From positions 1-5,845 of the forward strand of contig JAISDV010000198.1 in NCBI GenBank assembly GCA_031264545.1: a stretch of DNA of 5,845 nucleotides. Direction: 5' to 3'. Shown piece after piece: positions 1 to 5,408 of the stretch. The notes beneath the pieces are model-generated. The model worked only from the letters and a program-made list of their open reading frames with translations, did no database searches and had not been told where the DNA came from. The stretch is from Oscillospiraceae bacterium (GTDB taxonomy: Bacteria > Bacillota > Clostridia > Oscillospirales > Oscillospiraceae). Within the stretch, counting starts at the first letter, position 1; each line of letters opens with the position of its first letter. The translations under genes were made by a program, and so were the position numbers.

Positions 1-200
1 TTTCCAATATGCTCAACAACTATGTGCTGTCTTTTACGGCGGACGAGGCGCGTATACAAAACGCGCCGCCGGAAATGCTGAAAAGCTTTGAGGATATGCT
101 TGCCCCGGACGAGCGCGTGATGTTCATTAGTGAGCGGGATTACGAGGTGCAGTTTGAATATGGTCTGCGGATTTTGTTTGCGGGAATTAAGGCGGTATAG
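1..200 (+). CDS. C-terminal fragment of an unrecognised protein (5' end outside window)
   Basis: The frame is open from position 3 to a TAG stop at 198-200, so the gene enters from upstream; the first in-frame ATG at 9 need not be its start. About 65 residues are visible. They are rich in acidic residues in the middle (MLKSFEDMLAPDER) and end in a hydrophobic stretch (YGLRILFAGIKAV). There is no signal peptide, clear membrane helix or catalytic motif that I can name. Codon use with many GCG/GAC/CGC codons looks like real coding sequence and is more GC-rich than the hydrolase gene that follows. It lies 80 bp upstream of that gene on the same strand. Function unknown; I do not assign a family from this tail alone. 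Confidence 0.6.
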   Translation, partial: SNMLNNYVLSFTADEARIQNAPPEMLKSFEDMLAPDERVMFISERDYEVQFEYGLRILFAGIKAV

Positions 201-280
201 CAGATTTAAGCCCCAAAAAATTTTTACTGCGGATTAAGGCAAAAACCAATTGCCGCGACTGATTATAAGAGGAGAAAATA

Positions 281-1021
281 ATGCGGAGAGTGAAAACACC
301 CTGCCCCGGCAAGCTGGTGATGGTCAACGGACACCAGATGCACGTTTTTTCCGAAGGTCAAGGCAAGGAAGCTTTTGTATTTCTATCCGGCGGCGGAACG
401 CGTTGGCCGACGGAGGATTTCAAGCCGTTGTGGTCACTCTTGTCTGACAGATATCGGATAGTCGTTGTTGAAAAGTCCGGGTACGGTTGGAGTGAGGCGG
501 CACAAACTCCTCGCGATTTAGATATTATCCTTGAAGAAAGTCGAGAAGCTTTGCGCCTCTGTGAAATTAGTGCGCCTTATATTCTGGTTCCTCATTCCAT
601 GTCCGGACTGGAAGCACTTTATTGGGCGCAAAAATATCCCAATGAAGTAAGAGCCATTATAGGCTTAGACCCTGCCATCCCGGAAGCTTATGAAATCCTG
701 AAAATACCTCCCATGTTTCTGATTAGATTGCTCTGCATTTTAGGCCTGGCTTCATCTGACATGGTTAATGAAGTGTCCTCTGTAAAGGCGAACGCGAAGA
801 TGGTTAAAAACCTTCCCACGCCAATTGACACGCCGGTCTACTTTTTCATTTCTAATGGTAAAAGGCTTCTGGGCATTAAGAATTGGGAAGAACTGTTGAC
901 GAATTTTTTATCCGGTTTTACCTCTCAAAAACATCTGTCATTGAAATGCGGACACTATGTACATCGCTATGAGCCGGCCAAGATTGCCGATGAAATAAAC
1001 GCTTTTGTTGAAAATATATAA
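281..1021 (+). CDS. alpha/beta-fold hydrolase, 246 aa
   Basis: Probable serine hydrolase of unknown substrate, likely cytoplasmic since no signal peptide or membrane anchor is visible. The start is supported by AAGAGGAG at 267-274, 6 nt before the ATG, and an in-frame TAA at 266-268 rules out an upstream extension. Seen in the protein: an oxyanion-type loop LSGGG (residues 35-39), the strand/turn VVEKSGYGWSE (62-72), the nucleophile elbow VPHSMSG with Ser106, the post-elbow strand IIGLD (Asp130), and a C-terminal CGHYVH with His225 or His228 as catalytic base. The elbow departs from the textbook GxSxG (Pro and Ser at the glycine positions); as I recall, this PHSxSG form is usual in this Firmicutes subfamily. 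Two oddities, judged from memory of relatives: there is no N-terminal membrane anchor, and the lid region (about 140-165) seems some 25-30 residues short. The enzyme may therefore be a shortened but still open version. Base composition is clearly more AT-rich than the minus-strand operon. The gene ends in its own terminator. Confidence 0.88.
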   Translation: MRRVKTPCPGKLVMVNGHQMHVFSEGQGKEAFVFLSGGGTRWPTEDFKPLWSLLSDRYRIVVVEKSGYGWSEAAQTPRDLDIILEESREALRLCEISAPYILVPHSMSGLEALYWAQKYPNEVRAIIGLDPAIPEAYEILKIPPMFLIRLLCILGLASSDMVNEVSSVKANAKMVKNLPTPIDTPVYFFISNGKRLLGIKNWEELLTNFLSGFTSQKHLSLKCGHYVHRYEPAKIADEINAFVENI

Positions 1022-1038
1022 TAAGCACACTTCGACAG

Positions 1039-1073
1039 AAAAGCGGACACCTCGTATGAAGCGTCCGCTTTTT
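1039..1073 (+). terminator. intrinsic terminator after the hydrolase gene
   Basis: A perfect 10-bp stem, AAAAGCGGAC (1039-1048) with GTCCGCTTTT (1063-1072), has a 14-nt loop and closes with a run of five T (1069-1073). It lies 17 nt past the hydrolase stop. The A-rich left arm gives a T-rich tail on the other strand as well, so it could also stop minus-strand read-through from the transporter operon, though less efficiently. Confidence 0.85.
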
Positions 1074-1238
1074 GTAATCGATTGACAGTTTGGGGTGTTA
1101 CGGAGGACTTGGGCTTATGAAAACGCCACACAGGATAGAACAAAGGAGATTTTCACAGGGGCAACAGCAAAGTCATGGTTATCGTATTCCCCGGCAGTGT
1201 CGAAGACATGGCGCGGAAAATGCAGATCAGTCAAAATC

Positions 1239-1268
1239 CGCTGTGTTTTTATAGGTTCTTATTCAAGC
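1239..1268 (-). repeat. third, diverged copy of the TAAGAACC...ACAGCG repeat
   Basis: On the minus strand this reads TTGAATAAGAACCT, then a short AT-rich spacer, then ACACAGCG. The region at the end of the kinase gene (minus strand, 4420-4383) has TTGAATAAGGACCT, a second TAAGAACC, and ACACAGCG in the same order, and the copy at 4182-4203 has TAAGAACC-N7-ACAGCGC. The spacer here is 9 nt (from TAAGAACC to ACAGCG) rather than 7. The 8-mer TAAGAACC is found, by eye, only at these three places in the window. Confidence 0.5.
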
Positions 1269-1322
1269 TGTTATGTTGTAGTCGTGTCTTTAGCCGCTTT
1301 TATCCGTGGATTTTCTTATGCT

Positions 1323-1396
1323 AATCTCGATTCAAGAAGTCGGTGAAATCAACTGCTCATAAAATTTAGAGCTTGCCGGCTTCTTAAATCGAGATT
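1323..1396. repeat. imperfect inverted repeat, 21-nt arms, 32-nt loop
   Basis: Left arm 1323-1343 begins AATCTCGATT; right arm 1376-1396 ends AATCGAGATT. Of 21 pairs, 19 are Watson-Crick, one is G-T (1340/1379) and one is a mismatch (1333/1386). A smaller GCTC/GAGC pair (1355-1358 with 1369-1372) can form inside the loop. It begins 15 nt past the permease stop codon on the minus strand, so it would be a strong hairpin in the 3' end of the transporter mRNA. Neither side has the T run of a classical intrinsic terminator. It could be a transcript-end or mRNA-protecting stem, or a small mobile or recombination element; no flanking target duplication is obvious. Confidence 0.75.
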
Positions 1397-1411
1397 GGTT
1401 TGACTGGCGCT

Positions 1412-3403
1412 TTACCTGACCGTCCGGTAATAGACCCGCGCGGTCAGGGCATAGACAAGGCCGTAAATCAGGGCGAAAACCACTGCGGTGGACAGAGAGC
1501 AGACGGCAAAAAGGGACACGTTCGTCAGACTCAGCACCAGCAGGAGCTTGGTGATCATCTTAAAAGCGAAGGCGATGTGTATGACCGCCATGCCGAGAGG
1601 AAGGAAAAAGACAACCAGCACCTGGCTGCGTATCGCCTTGCGGATTTCGGGACGGCTCAGGCCGACCTTCTGCATGACGGCGAAGCGCGCCTTGTCGTCA
1701 TAGCCCTCGGACAGCTGCTTGTAATAGATGATGAGGACGGTGGCGGTCAGAAAGACGATCCCGAGGAACAGCCCCAGAAAAAGGAAGCCGCCGTTCAGCG
1801 AATAGATGGAGGCCGCCCAGTCGCTGCGGCTTGTCACGTTACAGTAATCGTAATGGCCCGACGCAGCTTCCGCCTCGCCGTTTGAGCGCGCGGTACTGCC
1901 GACCGCCGAAACGACCGCGTTATAGCCCGCGGTTTTTTGCGCGTCCGTGCCGGCAAGGTCAAAGGCATAGTACCAAACGGGCGGGCTTTCAAACTGCCGG
2001 GTGATCCGGACAAAGCGCTCATCGGAAACGACGGCGCAGAGGTGATGGCTGATCAGCGCGTCCCGCTGCGAGGTTTTCGGATAGCCCTCGAGCCTGCGGA
2101 CCACAGTAAAGCTTTCGCCATAGGCGGAAAGCGTGTCTCCGAGCCTTGCGTTGTCCGCGTAAATATAGGCCTCCCCGTCTGCCGGAATTTCCGTACTGCC
2201 GGTCATACCGGCGTATTCAGATGCGGAAATCAGGACGACGTCCGCATTGTGCGCGTTCGTCCCATACGGATTCGCGTCGGTGAAAACACCATTTTCAAGC
2301 CGGCCATAAAAAGTGAGATAGAGAAGGTCTGTCCCGGCGCTCATTTCGAGTCCGCCGCCTGCGAGGGCCTCCCGCACCGCGGAGCGCAGCTCCTCGCGCG
2401 CCGTGCCGGTTGGGTTTGAGACGAAAACGGTGATATCATAGGGATGCGCGTCGTTGACGGAAGACTCGGTGCCGAGATAGAGACAGACCGTGCCCGAGAC
2501 CATGACGAGCACCATCGTCGAAAGGATGCAGATATTCGCGAGGCCGACGGCGTTCTGCTTCATGCGGTAGAGCATACCGGAAATGGGGATGAAGCGCTTT
2601 GTCGTATAGTAATAGTCCGGCCTGTTCCGCAGGCCCTTGAGGACGGCGATGCTGGTGGCTGTGAAGAGCAGGTAGGTTCCGAGGATAACGAGCAGCACCG
2701 CGACAAAAAACAGAAAGATGGCCTGGAGCGGCGATTCCGTTACGATTGCGATATAGTAGCCGCCGCCGAGACTGATAAGGCCGAGAAGGGCGAGTAACCA
2801 TTTTGTTTTCGGCTCTTTCTCGCCGACATTGCCGCCGCGCAGCAGCGTGATGGGATTGGCAAGCCTGATGCGCACGAGATTTGAGAGCAGGATCAGCAAG
2901 AAGATCCCGCAGAAAAGCAGGACGGTCAAGGTGACGGCCCACAGCGAGACCTCGAAGCCAAAGGGTACGGAAAAAGCGATCAGGCGGCACAGGAGCAACA
3001 GCATCAGCTTCGAGAGCAGGTTGCCCAGGACCAGTCCGGCCGCAAGGGTGATGAGGGCAGCAAAGAAGCTTTCAAAAAACAGGATGCCCGCGATATGGCC
3101 CTTGCCCATGCCGAGAATATTGTACAGGCCGATCTCCTTCTGGCGGCGCTTCATGAGAAAGCTGTTCGTATAAAACAGGAAGATCACCGAGAACAGGCCG
3201 ACGACGATACAGCCCAGCCCGAGAATGGTGGTGAGAGACGCCGCGCCCCGCATGCCGCGCACGCCGTCGTTGAGCGTCAGAAAGCACATAATGTAGAACA
3301 TGGCGGCGGTCGCCACGCAGGTCAGGATAAAGGGCAGGTAAAACTGCCGGTTTCGGCGGATATTCCGCGCCGCGAGCAGCGGGTAAAACATGAACTTACG
3401 CAT
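1412..3403 (-). CDS. bceB: BceB-type ABC transporter permease, 663 aa
   Basis: Membrane half of a peptide-antibiotic detoxification transporter; in the known family it frees lipid II-cycle targets from peptides such as bacitracin or lantibiotics, and it also acts as the sensor for the kinase. Seen: N-terminal FYPLLAARNIRRNRQFYLPF leading into TM1 (about 21-42), a first FtsX-type block with about three helices (58-175) containing RRQKEIGLYNILGMGK, helices near 200-220, 227-250 and 285-308, then a soluble domain of roughly 200 residues (about 310-520). Three C-terminal helices (about 528-655) contain KARFAVMQKVGLSRPEIRK. That is the ten-helix layout with the large extracellular domain between TM7 and TM8, and the length is normal for the family. 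I chose ATG at 3403, overlapping the ATPase stop by 8 nt (ATGCGTAA), with a weak GGCGG upstream; GTG at 3412 is the alternative. The ligand cannot be read from the sequence, as the extracellular domain is the variable part. Confidence 0.93.
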   Translation of the reverse strand: MRKFMFYPLLAARNIRRNRQFYLPFILTCVATAAMFYIMCFLTLNDGVRGMRGAASLTTILGLGCIVVGLFSVIFLFYTNSFLMKRRQKEIGLYNILGMGKGHIAGILFFESFFAALITLAAGLVLGNLLSKLMLLLLCRLIAFSVPFGFEVSLWAVTLTVLLFCGIFLLILLSNLVRIRLANPITLLRGGNVGEKEPKTKWLLALLGLISLGGGYYIAIVTESPLQAIFLFFVAVLLVILGTYLLFTATSIAVLKGLRNRPDYYYTTKRFIPISGMLYRMKQNAVGLANICILSTMVLVMVSGTVCLYLGTESSVNDAHPYDITVFVSNPTGTAREELRSAVREALAGGGLEMSAGTDLLYLTFYGRLENGVFTDANPYGTNAHNADVVLISASEYAGMTGSTEIPADGEAYIYADNARLGDTLSAYGESFTVVRRLEGYPKTSQRDALISHHLCAVVSDERFVRITRQFESPPVWYYAFDLAGTDAQKTAGYNAVVSAVGSTARSNGEAEAASGHYDYCNVTSRSDWAASIYSLNGGFLFLGLFLGIVFLTATVLIIYYKQLSEGYDDKARFAVMQKVGLSRPEIRKAIRSQVLVVFFLPLGMAVIHIAFAFKMITKLLLVLSLTNVSLFAVCSLSTAVVFALIYGLVYALTARVYYRTVR

Positions 3404-4163
3404 TGGCTTCACCGCCCGCTGCCATAGCTGTCAGCGTATCGGAAATGACGCCGAACAGCGCCTCATTCGACCGCTCGCCCCTGTAGAGCTGATGGAAGAC
3501 CTCGCCGTCTCTCAGGAAGAGGACGCGTCCGGCGTTCGAGGCCGCTTTGACGCTGTGGGTCACCATGAACACGGTCTGCCCGGAGGCGTTGATGTCGCGG
3601 AAAAGTGCCAGAAGCGCCTCCGCCGAATGGGAATCGAGCGCGCCGGTCGGCTCGTCCGCAAGGATGATGCGGGGGTTCGTGATCAGCGCCCGGGCGACCG
3701 CGCAGCGCTGGCTCTGCCCGCCGGAGACTTCATAGGGGAACTTGTCGAGAATGTCCGTGATACCCAGCCTGTCGGCGATGGGAATGAGCCGCTTGTTCAT
3801 CTCGGTGTGATTTTTCCCAGCAAGAACGAGCGGAAGGTAGATATTATCGCGCAGGGAAAAGGTATCCAGGAGATTGAAGTCCTGAAAAACGAAGCCGAGA
3901 TTGTCGCGCCGGAAGGCGGCGAGCGCTTTGTCCGGTATCCTGAGGGTGTTGCTGCCGTCAAGCAGGACCTCGCCGCCGGTCGGCTTGTCGAGCGTGGCGA
4001 TAATGTTGAGCAGCGTCGTTTTTCCCGAGCCGCTCTCACCCATGATGGCGATATATTCGCCCTTCTCCACCGTGAAGCTGACATTTGTCAGGGCGGGGAC
4101 CTTCACGCTGCCGAAGCGTGTGGCGTAGGTTTTTTTAAGATTTTTGACTTCCAATAGCGTCAT
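3396..4163 (-). CDS. bceA: BceA-type ABC transporter ATP-binding protein, 255 aa
   Basis: Cytoplasmic ATPase that powers the adjacent permease. All nucleotide-binding motifs are intact: Walker A GESGSGKTT (42-50), Q-loop Gln94 in FVFQDFNLLD, signature VSGGQSQR (146-153), Walker B IILADEP (166-172) with catalytic Glu171, D-loop GALDS (174-178) and switch His203 in VTHS. The N-terminus LLEVKNLKKTY and the C-terminal tail with ISDTLTAMAAGGE fit the MacB/BceA branch rather than importers; length is normal. The start at 4163 is fixed by GGAGGT (plus-strand 4171-4176) 7 nt upstream; a longer frame to 4205 would run into the repeat and leader region and has no such site. It overlaps the permease gene by 8 nt, so the two are almost certainly translationally coupled. 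Expression is probably driven from the operator and promoter in 4287-4360. Confidence 0.95.
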   Translation of the reverse strand: MTLLEVKNLKKTYATRFGSVKVPALTNVSFTVEKGEYIAIMGESGSGKTTLLNIIATLDKPTGGEVLLDGSNTLRIPDKALAAFRRDNLGFVFQDFNLLDTFSLRDNIYLPLVLAGKNHTEMNKRLIPIADRLGITDILDKFPYEVSGGQSQRCAVARALITNPRIILADEPTGALDSHSAEALLALFRDINASGQTVFMVTHSVKAASNAGRVLFLRDGEVFHQLYRGERSNEALFGVISDTLTAMAAGGEANA

Positions 4164-4170
4164 TTTCCGT

Positions 4171-4176
4171 ACCTCC
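4171..4176 (-). promoter_or_regulatory. ribosome binding site that sets the ATPase start
   Basis: GGAGGT on the minus strand, 7 nt before ATG 4163. It decides between that start and the longer open frame reaching 4205. Confidence 0.85.
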
Positions 4177-4181
4177 GTAAG

Positions 4182-4210
4182 TAAGAACCTGAATTTACAG
4201 CGCAAAACGC
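4182..4210 (+). repeat. left arm of a 29-nt inverted repeat around the transporter control region
   Basis: Begins TAAGAACC, has a 7-nt variable centre, then ACAGCGC and AAACGC one base later. Its inverted partner is at 4374-4402; the two match at 24 of 29 positions with no gap. This arm lies in the untranslated leader just before the ATPase ribosome binding site. Confidence 0.7.
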
Positions 4211-4286
4211 CGATACTTCCCGAAATGCGGGTCCTTCCGCGCGGCGGGAACGGCGCTTTCTCGCGCCCTCCGGCCTCTGCGCCTTT

Positions 4287-4316
4287 ATTCTAGCGAAAAG
4301 CCGGAACGCCTGCCAT
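4287..4316 (-). promoter_or_regulatory. candidate sigma-A promoter for the ATPase-permease genes
   Basis: On the minus strand, -35 ATGGCA (4316-4311, 4/6 to consensus), spacer 18 nt, -10 TAGAAT (4292-4287, 5/6). The weak -35 fits an activator-dependent promoter. The BceR-like palindrome ends 29 nt upstream of the -35, and a half-site-like CGTAAG (4330-4325) lies between them. Confidence 0.5.
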
Positions 4317-4344
4317 TTCTTTGGCTTACGTTTCGGGAAAAAAG

Positions 4345-4360
4345 CTTACAGTTTTGTAAG
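4345..4360 (-). promoter_or_regulatory. BceR-type operator palindrome
   Basis: CTTACA-N4-TGTAAG on the minus strand (spacer AAAC), a perfect 6-bp inverted repeat with a 4-nt spacer. It matches the TnACA-N4-TGTAA pattern known for BceR/PsdR-type response regulators. It lies between the kinase and ATPase genes, upstream of the candidate promoter, where activation of the transporter by its own regulator would be expected. A weaker half-site (AAACGTAAG, 4333-4325) follows and could be a secondary site. Confidence 0.75.
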
Positions 4361-4373
4361 AAACGCTTAGACA

Positions 4374-4402
4374 GCGTTTCGCGCTGTGTATACTGGTTCT
4401 TA
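4374..4402 (-). repeat. right arm of the 29-nt inverted repeat
   Basis: On the minus strand this begins TAAGAACC, then 7 variable nt, then ACAGCGC and AAACGC after one base, matching the arm at 4182-4210 at 24 of 29 positions. It starts 11 nt past the kinase stop codon. A partial direct repeat precedes it (TAAGGACC at 4415-4408, overlapping the kinase stop codon), 13 nt upstream of its own TAAGAACC. Confidence 0.7.
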
Positions 4403-4412
4403 ATTCAGGTCC

Positions 4413-5393
4413 TTATTCAAAACGCGCTTCCGAGCGGGCGAGACCGATTTTTACCGTTGTGCCGACGCCGACCTTCGAACTGAGTTCGAGACTGTGCCCG
4501 AGCTTTGTCAGGACCTTTTTACAGAGAAAAAGCCCGATACCCGTAGCCTTTTTGTCCGCCCGGCCGCCCGTGCCGGTATAGCCCTTCTCGCAGACGCGGG
4601 GGAGGTCCTCCGGCCTGATGCCGATGCCGGTGTCCGAGATGACGAGGGTCTCACCCTCGGCGTAAATGCTGATCTTTCCGCTGTCGGTGTATTTCAGGGC
4701 GTTTGAAAACAGCTGCTCGATCACGAAGGCCAGCCACTTTTCATCCGTCAGCACGGTCAGTCCGGTTTCAGTGAAGGAAAAATCCAGCTTTTTCAGGGCG
4801 AAAAGGCGCGCGAATTTTCGCAGGGAGCCCCGGATAACCGGGTCGAGGTCACAACGGCGGAGAAGAAGGTCGCTTACGTCCCCGCTTAGACGCACGTATT
4901 GGAGCACCATATCGACATACTGCTCGGTTTTCAGCAGCTCACCCTGTAAAAGCCCCGCGTTCGGCCCGCCGTTTTCGGCCAGCAGCAGGCGCATGGCGGC
5001 AAGCGGCGTTTTGATCTGGTGCGCCCAGAGCGTGTAATAATCCGCCATATCGCGCCGCGCACCGTCGCTCTCGCTCCTGACGGCGAGACTCTGGGCGTAG
5101 AGCAGACGCAGCAGCTCCTGATAGTCCGCCTCGATCGCGCCGTTCGGCTCGGGCAGGCCGTCAAGTCCGAGCTCGATATTCGGCATCAGCGCCCTGAGCG
5201 CCTTGTGCCTTGCAATATAGCGCCGCAGGCCGAAGCCGAAGGCGGCAAGACCGAGGCAGAAGCACAGCAGCGCGGCATACAGAACGGCCTCGGCCTCAAG
5301 CGCGTAGAGCGAGAGCACCGCCGCGAAAACCAGCGCGAAAACCAGAAACAGCATCGCGACCTTATAGTGCCGTCTGAGATAGGAAAACAGCAA
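4413..5393 (-). CDS. bceS: BceS-type intramembrane-sensing histidine kinase, 326 aa
   Basis: Membrane sensor kinase of the module. Two helices (about 12-32 and 36-56) are separated by only a few residues (EAEA), so there is almost no extracellular sensor; in this family the transporter supplies the signal. The rest is cytoplasmic: phospho-acceptor His125 in WAHQIKTPLAAM, N-box with Asn231 in EQLFSNALKYT, G1 box DTGIGI with Asp254, F-box-like VCEKGYTG, and G2 box TGIGLFLCKK. All catalytic motifs are present and the length is typical. I chose TTG at 5393 because AAAGGAGG lies 7 nt upstream. A GTG at 5411 would give a GTGA overlap with the regulator stop and six extra residues (MKGGSG), but those codons are the ribosome binding site itself and that start has only a poorly spaced AGGAG. 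Probably co-transcribed with the regulator gene. Confidence 0.94.
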   Translation of the reverse strand: MLFSYLRRHYKVAMLFLVFALVFAAVLSLYALEAEAVLYAALLCFCLGLAAFGFGLRRYIARHKALRALMPNIELGLDGLPEPNGAIEADYQELLRLLYAQSLAVRSESDGARRDMADYYTLWAHQIKTPLAAMRLLLAENGGPNAGLLQGELLKTEQYVDMVLQYVRLSGDVSDLLLRRCDLDPVIRGSLRKFARLFALKKLDFSFTETGLTVLTDEKWLAFVIEQLFSNALKYTDSGKISIYAEGETLVISDTGIGIRPEDLPRVCEKGYTGTGGRADKKATGIGLFLCKKVLTKLGHSLELSSKVGVGTTVKIGLARSEARFE

Positions 5394-5400
5394 GCCCGAA

Positions 5401-5408
5401 CCTCCTTT
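5401..5408 (-). promoter_or_regulatory. ribosome binding site favouring a TTG start for the kinase
   Basis: AAAGGAGG on the minus strand lies 7 nt before TTG 5393-5391. It touches the last base of the regulator stop codon (5410-5408), consistent with translation of the kinase by ribosomes finishing the regulator. Confidence 0.7.

Larger units (their letters stand above)
1081..1411. other. intergenic region between convergent genes, no convincing gene
   Basis: About 330 bp without a gene I can support. Small frames exist. One starts at ATG 1117 after GGAGG at 1102-1106 (45 codons, basic and Gln-rich, spacing 10 nt). Another starts at ATG 1175 (49 codons to TAA 1322-1324), beginning MVIVFPGSVEDMARKM, which reads like protein, but it has no ribosome binding site and turns into a Cys/Phe-rich tail. 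They overlap in different frames, which would fit a decayed gene, but neither resembles a family I know. The region also holds a repeat copy (1239-1268) and a long inverted repeat (1323-1396), listed separately. Confidence 0.5.
4164..4280 (-). promoter_or_regulatory. GC-rich leader of the transporter mRNA with possible hairpins
   Basis: If transcription starts about 7 nt after the proposed -10 box, the ATPase mRNA has a leader of about 117 nt. Possible stems are GGCGC/GCGCC (4252-4256 with 4263-4267), CCCG/CGGG (4219-4222 with 4228-4231), and TTCCCG/CGGGAA (4217-4222 with 4245-4250); the last two are mutually exclusive. No small leader peptide or clear attenuator T run is visible. The role is an inference; GC-rich DNA yields such stems easily. 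Confidence 0.3.

Noticed and set aside
213..226. A-run/T-run palindrome after the first gene as a terminator
   Set aside because: AAAAAATTTTT has no loop or GC stem, so it is not a credible intrinsic terminator.
250..447. Small frame overlapping the start of the hydrolase gene
   Set aside because: Different frame within a supported gene that has its own well-placed ribosome binding site.
1022..1261. A second small element from TAAGCAC...ACAG at 1022 to the repeat copy at 1261, similar in size to the 221-bp segment
   Set aside because: The left end matches only a few bases with different spacing and overlaps the hydrolase terminator; the interior shows no similarity to 4211-4373.
1095..1346. 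83-codon plus-strand frame between the hydrolase and the permease
   Set aside because: No good ribosome binding site, no recognisable domain, and it runs through the left arm of the inverted repeat at 1323-1343.
1400..1885. 161-codon plus-strand frame opposite the permease 3' end
   Set aside because: Low-complexity Asp/Gln/Lys/His-rich translation typical of the reverse strand of a membrane protein; no ribosome binding site.
2436..2990. 184-codon minus-strand frame inside the permease gene
   Set aside because: Arg/His/Pro-rich alternate frame fully inside a well-supported gene.
3390..4157. 255-codon open frame on the plus strand, antisense to the ATPase gene
   Set aside because: It is an in-phase shadow of a GC-rich gene; the minus-strand frame carries every ABC motif, and the plus frame has no recognisable domain.
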